A stretch of DNA of 64,000 nucleotides from Brevundimonas lutea (GTDB lineage Bacteria > Pseudomonadota > Alphaproteobacteria > Caulobacterales > Caulobacteraceae), in NCBI RefSeq assembly GCF_003704105.1, contig NZ_QUOQ01000002.1, positions 434,001 to 498,000 of the forward strand. Reading direction: 5' to 3'. Below the pieces are notes generated by a model, which saw nothing but the letters and a program-made list of their open reading frames with translations, had not been told where the DNA came from and made no database searches. Positions within the stretch are counted from its first letter, which is position 1; each line of letters begins with the position of its first letter. A program made the translations under genes and the position numbers. Shown piece by piece: positions 62,874-64,000 of this stretch.

Positions 62874-64000
62874 TTGGCTTTCCACGTTCCCCGCCGCGCC
62901 GGCAATCATCCGCGTATCGTTCTGGCCGCCCTGGCGGCGGTCGCCGTCATCGGCGGCGGGCTGATCGCCTGGACCTATCTGGGCGACACGCCGGCCGTCG
63001 CCGAATCCGAGGCGGACGGCCTGCCTCTCCCGACCCGGCCGCCCCTGATCGAGGTGGAGGCGCTGCCCAGGCTCGAAGCGGCGCTGGACGCCAATCCCCG
63101 GTTCATGGGGGGGGTGCTGGTGGCCAAGGGCGATCAGGTTCTGTTCCGACAGGTCTATGGCATGGCCGACCGCGAGGCGGGCCGGCAGATGCAGCTGGAC
63201 AGCCGTTTCCGCCTGGCCTCGGTGTCGAAACAGTTCACCGCCGCCGCCATCCTGAGGCTGCAGGATCGGGGCGTGTTGGATATCCGCGATCCGCTCTGCA
63301 AATGGATCACCGAATGCCCCGAGGCCTGGCGGCCAATCCGCCTTCACCACCTGCTGACCCACACGGCCGGTGTGCCCGACCTGATGCAGCAGAGCAGCTG
63401 GGGCCTGATCCGGCAGACCCCGCGCACCCCTGAGGAGCTGACCGCCACCACCGCCGAATACCGTCTGTCGTTCGAGCCGGGGACGGCGATCCGCTACTCG
63501 AACGCCGGCTACAATCTGTTGGGCGTGGTGGTCGAGCGGGCTTCGGGGATGAGTTTCGAGGACTTCCTGGAAACCCAGTTCTTCGAGCCCCTGGGCATGG
63601 CCGACACCGGCTCTGACGCCGACGCGGCCGGCCACGATGTGATCATGGGTTACGGCGACTTCCCGCAGGGCCTGACGCCGCAACCCAACGCCAATGTCAG
63701 CGTCGTCTTCGCCTCGGGCGCGCTCTATTCGACCCTGGACGACATGCTGGTGTGGCAGCAGGCGCTGCACCGGGGACATCTGCTCAGCGACTATTCCCAC
63801 GCCCAGATGGTCATGGACCATGCCCCTATCGATGAGACCGGCGAGCGGGTCGGACGGTCGCGGGCCTTGGGTTACGGCCTCTACGCCGATCGGCTGGGCG
63901 AGCGCACCGACGCTCCGTTCAGCGACATGCAGGTCTATCACACCGGCAGCTGGTCGGGGTTCCGCAATCTGGTGCTCTATCAGCCCGATCAGGACGTGAC
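62874..64000 (+). CDS. Serine beta-lactamase-family hydrolase, C-terminus outside the window
   Basis: At least 375 codons, open to the window edge. A TTG at 62874 starts with a basic head and a single membrane anchor (about residues 15-33, VLAALAAVAVIGGGLIAWTY). The penicillin-binding fold shows the SxxK nucleophile motif in ASVSKQFTAAAILRL, the YxN-type motif in IRYSNAGYNLLGVVVE, and a histidine-glycine motif (YHTGSWSGF) at the KTG position. This is the class C beta-lactamase/DD-peptidase-like group; activity against beta-lactams cannot be assumed. No good ribosome site is seen, so the start is uncertain. Confidence 0.85.
   Translation, partial: MAFHVPRRAGNHPRIVLAALAAVAVIGGGLIAWTYLGDTPAVAESEADGLPLPTRPPLIEVEALPRLEAALDANPRFMGGVLVAKGDQVLFRQVYGMADREAGRQMQLDSRFRLASVSKQFTAAAILRLQDRGVLDIRDPLCKWITECPEAWRPIRLHHLLTHTAGVPDLMQQSSWGLIRQTPRTPEELTATTAEYRLSFEPGTAIRYSNAGYNLLGVVVERASGMSFEDFLETQFFEPLGMADTGSDADAAGHDVIMGYGDFPQGLTPQPNANVSVVFASGALYSTLDDMLVWQQALHRGHLLSDYSHAQMVMDHAPIDETGERVGRSRALGYGLYADRLGERTDAPFSDMQVYHTGSWSGFRNLVLYQPDQDV

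Noticed and set aside
62829..63941. A 370-codon open frame antisense to the beta-lactamase-family gene
   Set aside because: Shadow frame; the plus strand has SxxK and YSN motifs in the right order.

Overview
The window is a GC-rich (roughly 65-75% in the coding stretches I counted) chromosomal segment of an alphaproteobacterium, most likely a Caulobacterales member close to Brevundimonas. The basis is the gene content: an HdaA-type DnaA regulator next to ppk and ppx, a bifunctional Rsh next to rpoZ, ftsQ/ftsA with an alphaproteobacterial ddl, DUF1489, DUF2164 and DUF6456 proteins, and Caulobacter-like promoter hexamers. The genus is an inference. No rRNA, tRNA, CRISPR array, insertion sequence or prophage was seen, and no stretch over 300 bases lacks a gene.

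Layout. 1-1.5 kb: a DUF6456 protein (cut by the window edge) coupled to a small DnaA-domain-IV-like protein, then a DUF1003 membrane protein. 1.6-7.7 kb: sodC, gyrA and topA. 8-14.9 kb: a partial division and cell-wall cluster, murC, an unknown gene, murB, a ClpP-fold secreted protein, ddl, ftsQ and ftsA, with no ftsZ after ftsA. 14.9-20 kb: ribF, a MaoC hydratase, a HAD phosphatase, a secreted dipeptidase and unknown proteins. 20-28.6 kb: an ABC-F ATPase, ndk, a glycine-zipper lipoprotein, purM-purN, rnd, a HicAB toxin-antitoxin pair and aspS. 28.8-34.2 kb: a secreted DUF6624-like protein and a four-gene copper-type operon (DUF2946-like protein, TonB receptor, PepSY protein, PCu(A)C chaperone). 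34.3-39.1 kb: hdaA, ppk, ppx and a VOC protein. 39.1-45.8 kb: a minus-strand histidine operon headed by a TrpR-family YerC-like regulator, then hisG, hisD, a fused hisC*-hisB, hisH, hisA, hisF and hisIE, almost all joined by 4-nt overlaps. 45.9-52.1 kb: an AraC-like HTH, M28 peptidase, GST, unknown protein, GNAT, Tat-exported glycosylasparaginase, radC and map. 52.2-64 kb: xseB, csaA, ispA, DUF1489, rpoZ, rsh, a LOG-family protein, an IPTL-CTERM protein, then pyrE, pdxJ, acpS, lepB, rnc and era, and a partial serine beta-lactamase-family gene.

The most unusual item is the histidine-operon fusion at 41787-43268. A HisC-like aminotransferase domain is joined to a normal-looking HisB. The aminotransferase part has Met where the PLP-binding lysine belongs, has no lysine at all in its first 313 residues, has lost the PNNPTG loop, and carries an in-frame palindromic repeat that looks like an intergenic element. 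It is very probably a pseudoenzyme domain kept on an essential dehydratase. Other points of interest are GyrA residues Gln and Met at the two quinolone hotspots, a collagen-like tail on the copper chaperone, the TrpR-family protein at the head of the his operon with an apparently leaderless promoter, a lower-GC unknown gene inserted between murC and murB, and several families of palindromic repeats.

Many genes in the window are translationally coupled by ATGA, GTGA or TTGA overlaps, and GTG or TTG starts are common; both points were used to choose starts.
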